Shown here: positions 34,740 through 37,563 of the stretch, piece by piece
How the letters are laid out: each line of letters starts with the position of its first letter
How positions within the stretch are numbered: position 1 is the first letter of the stretch
Assembly: GCA_903847525.1 (NCBI GenBank)
Contig: CAINEA010000067.1
Span: 1 to 37,563, forward strand
Length of the DNA stretch: 37,563 nucleotides
Source of the DNA: an uncultured Acetobacteraceae bacterium
Lineage (GTDB): Bacteria; Pseudomonadota; Alphaproteobacteria; Acetobacterales; Acetobacteraceae
Reading direction: 5' to 3'
Notes under the pieces: model-generated
The model's database searches: none
What the model was told of the DNA's origin: nothing
What the model saw: the letters and a program-made list of their open reading frames with translations, nothing else
Made by a program: the position numbers and the translations under genes

Positions 34740-35549
34740 TCAGCTTTGGGCGAAATCGACCATTTCCTTCTCGGTCATCTTCTTCCAGTCCTGTTGCACT
34801 GGTTGACCAACGGGCGTGAAGGTTGAGCCAGAGACTGGATCGACCGCTTCTCCGCGCGCTGCGTAGTAGCCGTCGAACTTCGACTTTGCGAACAAGGTCT
34901 CAGGACGGAGGAATTCACGCATCTTGGGGTCTGGCTTCCACCTGAGGCATTGACGCTTAACCATCTCGATGACGCCTTCCTCGGTGACATCGACCTCCTG
35001 AAGCCGCGCCATGATCGGTTGAAGCGTCGAGTCAACCGCCCGGTAACTCCGACCGCAGGCAAGGTTCAACGTGGAGAGGACACGTTCTGCTGATTCTCGG
35101 AGAAGGGATTTCTCGGAAGAAAGTTTCTGAACTTCCGGAGCGTCTTTCGCGACTCCCCTCCCTGTTCCCTGTTCCCTGTTCCCTGTTCCAAGGCTATTTT
35201 TCTCGACTCCTCGCGAATCCTCAACGAATTCCGGAATCTTCGACGGAGAAGGCTTGTCTATCTTCTGATGTGACAACCACTTGGGGATATCCAAGAAAGA
35301 CTCCCCTCCGACGCAATAACGGCGAATGCAGCCAGCGTCCTCCAATTCGCTCAACCATCCATCCAAGAGGCTTCCAGCGTCCTCATCGTAGGGGAAAAGA
35401 CGGCTCGCGAGGAGTCGAGAGGAGGCGCGAGTCCTACCCGAATCATCGCAAGATGAGAACAGGCCGACGAACAGAAGGCGGGCGTCTCGGGATACCCGAC
35501 TGAGTGTTTCGGATTCCCAGAACTCCGGCTTAATAGTGCGGATTCTCAC
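34740..35549 (-). CDS. Replication initiation/loader-type protein, RIRTIKPEF family with phage C-terminal domain (269 aa)
   Basis: GTG start MRIRTIKPEFWESETLSRVSRDARLLFVGLFSSCDDSGRTRAS; AERVLSTLNLACGRSYRAVDSTL...C-terminal helper domain. Confidence 0.8.
   Translation of the reverse strand: MRIRTIKPEFWESETLSRVSRDARLLFVGLFSSCDDSGRTRASSRLLASRLFPYDEDAGSLLDGWLSELEDAGCIRRYCVGGESFLDIPKWLSHQKIDKPSPSKIPEFVEDSRGVEKNSLGTGNREQGTGRGVAKDAPEVQKLSSEKSLLRESAERVLSTLNLACGRSYRAVDSTLQPIMARLQEVDVTEEGVIEMVKRQCLRWKPDPKMREFLRPETLFAKSKFDGYYAARGEAVDPVSGSTFTPVGQPVQQDWKKMTEKEMVDFAQS
35161..35188. repeat. Heptanucleotide tandem repeat (CCTGTTC)x4 in CDS
   Basis: cctgttc repeated four times perfectly. Confidence 0.95.
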
Positions 35550-35614
35550 GCCGACACCTCGCAGAGTTGAGATTGATAGATCGTAATCAACCGCTCCGAG
35601 TAGGACTTTTTCAT
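35546..35614 (-). CDS. Micro-ORF (22 aa) coupled to the replication initiator
   Basis: MKKSYSERLITIYQSQLCEVSA; ATGA upstream and GTGA downstream overlaps. Confidence 0.4.
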   Translation of the reverse strand: MKKSYSERLITIYQSQLCEVSA

Positions 35615-35730
35615 TCCAACCTCCAAAATCCCCGGTCCAACCGCCACCTGGTCGAAGAGGCGAAGCGCGGCGTGAGGGACGCCGTGGAGCCATCAGGTAG
35701 CGGCTGGGTCGGGATTTCTGTGGTGTTCAT
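35611..35730 (-). CDS. Micro-ORF (39 aa)
   Basis: MNTTEIPTQPLPDGSTASLTPRFASSTRWRLDRGFWRLE; ends in ATGA overlap. Confidence 0.4.
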   Translation of the reverse strand: MNTTEIPTQPLPDGSTASLTPRFASSTRWRLDRGFWRLE

Positions 35731-35784
35731 TGCTTCTTTCGGCTTCGACGCCGTTCTCCGGTGTTCACCGGATAGACAGAGCAT

Positions 35785-36000
35785 TCAGGTTTTCGGAGGG
35801 TTGACAATGGGAAGTGTTGAACTTTCGTGCGAGCGCGGAAACGAAATGAGCCCACGCCTCACACCGACGGCAACCAAATGGTGCGCGTCGCGGATGAGGC
35901 CCAGTTTCTCAGCGACGTGGAGTTTTTCCTCGGGTGTCAGCGGTTCCGGTTTCTTGGAATACTCGGGTGAGTTGTGCTTGCGGGTGTGGGAGACGATCAT
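35785..36000 (-). CDS. Hypothetical protein (71 aa)
   Basis: ATGA overlap with upstream lipoprotein ORF. Confidence 0.6.
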   Translation of the reverse strand: MIVSHTRKHNSPEYSKKPEPLTPEEKLHVAEKLGLIRDAHHLVAVGVRRGLISFPRSHESSTLPIVNPPKT

Positions 36001-36113
36001 CGCATTGCAGGGGGGTTGAGGCCGTTGACAGGTTGAGATTTACACCCGGACGCCAGTGACAACAAACAGGCTAGAGTCAGGATCGTAACGAGTGATCGAA
36101 GTGGGGTCTTCAC
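35997..36113 (-). CDS. Tiny lipoprotein candidate (38 aa)
   Basis: GTG start: MKTPLRSLVTILTLACLLSLASGCKSQPVNGLNPPAMR, lipobox LASGC; overlaps the end of 36040-36504 in another frame. Confidence 0.5.
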   Translation of the reverse strand: MKTPLRSLVTILTLACLLSLASGCKSQPVNGLNPPAMR

Positions 36114-36504
36114 AGGATTGAGGTTCAAAAAGATACCAGTGCCCGTCGTCGAGTCGGACGATGTTTTCTGCGTGTGAGGTTGGGATGTTGTTGAGATCGC
36201 GCGGACCGGGTTGATACAGAACGCCACGGGCTTCACCGAACGAGTGGGGCACCGTCCAGCCGGCACATAGACAGGCAAGGTCAGCCTCAGCGGCTGCGAG
36301 ACGCACGAACTGTTTGCAGATAAAACTGGGGTCAGTGTAGTCCGGTCTGATGTCAGCGAAGTAGGTGCCGAATTTAAGGATCCAATCTATCGACGGAAGG
36401 CCCACGTCGAGGCCGGCGTTGAGAAGCTCGATGTGTTCGACCGGAATACGGAGCGCAACGAGTTCGTGGAGCAGTTGGGTTGAGGGGATGGTTGGTGGGG
36501 TCAT
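36040..36504 (-). CDS. Hypothetical protein with Cys...His...Glu-type motif pattern (154 aa)
   Basis: FICKQFVRLAA...SHAENIVRLDDGHWYLFEPQS; ATGA overlap with the methyltransferase stop. Confidence 0.65.
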   Translation of the reverse strand: MTPPTIPSTQLLHELVALRIPVEHIELLNAGLDVGLPSIDWILKFGTYFADIRPDYTDPSFICKQFVRLAAAEADLACLCAGWTVPHSFGEARGVLYQPGPRDLNNIPTSHAENIVRLDDGHWYLFEPQSCEDPTSITRYDPDSSLFVVTGVRV

Positions 36505-37563
36505 GCAGCCTCCGTGAACAGGTCCTGCCTCAATCCATCGGCCTTGGTGAGGTTTCCAACCGCTTCCTTGAAGTAGCTTGCCTTCAACTCTGCGCCGATG
36601 AACTTGCGGCCCATCTTCACCGCGCAGTAACCCTCGGATCCGATACCCATGAATGGAGAGAAAACGGTGTCACCCTTGCCGCTCCAGAGGAACACCGCGC
36701 GTTCGATCACGTCGAGTTGCAGCGGGCAGATGTGGCGCTCATCGGAAGCCTCGCGCCCGTCTTCACCATTCAGCACGCGCCCCTGGTCAATCTCCATCCA
36801 CACCGGGCTGGCGATCTCCTGCCAGCGGTCGAGGTTGAACTCGTCCTTGGTGCGTTTGATCGGCACCGGATTCTCGCCGGGCTTCCGGAACACAAGCAGA
36901 TAATCAGGAACGCCGACGCGGGAATTGGCGGAGTCCAAGAGCAGCGTCTTGTAGAGCAGGCCATGGGCCTTTGTGCGCTGCATTTCGGTGACGGGTGATT
37001 TCCAGATGGTGATGCGCGAATGAAACATCCAACCGCTCGACCGGAACGCTTCCGTGATCTTCGTGGAGAAATCCTTGAGCTCAATGGATCCGTCCTTCCA
37101 CTTCGTCGAGAGCAGGTCGCAGCAATGAACCGCGCACTCCCGTCCCGGCATCGTGATGCGGGTCAATTCGTCGATCAGATAGCCAAACTGCACCATGAAA
37201 GATTCCATGCCGTCGCAGTTGCCCATGTCCTGCACGTCGGACGAGTAGGTGAACAGGTCAGCGAACGGAGGGGAGAACACGGAGAATCCAATGGAGTCCG
37301 ATGGCAGAGTCTTGGCAACGCGCACGCAGTCGCCATTGTGGGCCGTCCAGTTCTCCGACGTGGTAGTTTCGATGGTGTCGTTCATCACGATTGATTTGTC
37401 AGTTCCGACGAGATTGTTTCGGGTGAATTTCACAAGCTCATGCATGGTTTCATGCTTGGCGTTTTTGTTCATTAGGTTGGCGAACACGGCACGCTCGCAA
37501 TCTGTCATCACGATGTAGCGATTGACCTGCCGCGTCTGACCGAAGCGATGAATCCGTTTGCCA
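36501..37563 (-). CDS. N4-cytosine/N6-adenine DNA methyltransferase domain (beta-type motif order), C-terminal part of the fusion
   Basis: VFSPPFADLFTYSSD (SPPF catalytic motif), then VFSPFMGIGSEGYCAVKMGRKFIGAEL (FxGxG SAM motif); in frame with the helicase ORF across the circular junction (735 codons total). Confidence 0.9.
   Translation of the reverse strand, partial: GKRIHRFGQTRQVNRYIVMTDCERAVFANLMNKNAKHETMHELVKFTRNNLVGTDKSIVMNDTIETTTSENWTAHNGDCVRVAKTLPSDSIGFSVFSPPFADLFTYSSDVQDMGNCDGMESFMVQFGYLIDELTRITMPGRECAVHCCDLLSTKWKDGSIELKDFSTKITEAFRSSGWMFHSRITIWKSPVTEMQRTKAHGLLYKTLLLDSANSRVGVPDYLLVFRKPGENPVPIKRTKDEFNLDRWQEIASPVWMEIDQGRVLNGEDGREASDERHICPLQLDVIERAVFLWSGKGDTVFSPFMGIGSEGYCAVKMGRKFIGAELKASYFKEAVGNLTKADGLRQDLFTEAA
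37423..37563. repeat. Direct terminal repeat (copy 2 of 2)
   Basis: Exact copy of bases 1-141. Confidence 0.97.

Noticed and set aside
1-37563. tRNA, rRNA or transposon genes
   Set aside because: None seen when reading for cloverleaf-like segments, terminal inverted repeats or transposase motifs. A tRNAscan/ISfinder search was not possible here.

Overview
The window is very probably a complete, circularly mapping genome of a dsDNA tailed phage (siphovirus-like). Bases 1-141 are repeated exactly at 37423-37563, so the unit genome is about 37,422 bp. About 35 kb is one tightly packed minus-strand gene series. It starts at a divergent control region (7706-7884), runs through the arbitrary contig junction and ends at about 10086. 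A short plus-strand operon of small genes (7885-9656) converges on it. Recognisable modules are: a recombination set (Bet/RecT-like annealing protein, PD-(D/E)XK nuclease, SSB-like protein, VRR-NUC); a DNA modification set (SNF2-like helicase fused to an N4/N6 methyltransferase across the contig junction, and a frameshifted C5-cytosine methyltransferase); replication genes (RIRTIKPEF-type initiator, DnaB, and a stand-alone protein resembling DnaA domain IV); terminase small and large subunits; lambda-type portal; a prohead protease-major capsid protein fusion; and connector, tail and tape-measure genes. The most unusual points are: (i) a fibre/tailspike/lysis-like island with several export-type N-termini, sitting between the capsid and connector genes; (ii) a stand-alone DnaA-domain-IV-like protein; (iii) an 18-copy 9-aa repeat protein next to a small RHH-like gene whose start codon lies inside three TTGACTCA iterons; (iv) a single-base lesion in the C5 methyltransferase that breaks two overlapping reading frames at the same point. 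No integrase, tRNA, CRISPR array or convincing endolysin was found. All calls come from reading motifs by eye; no database search was run.
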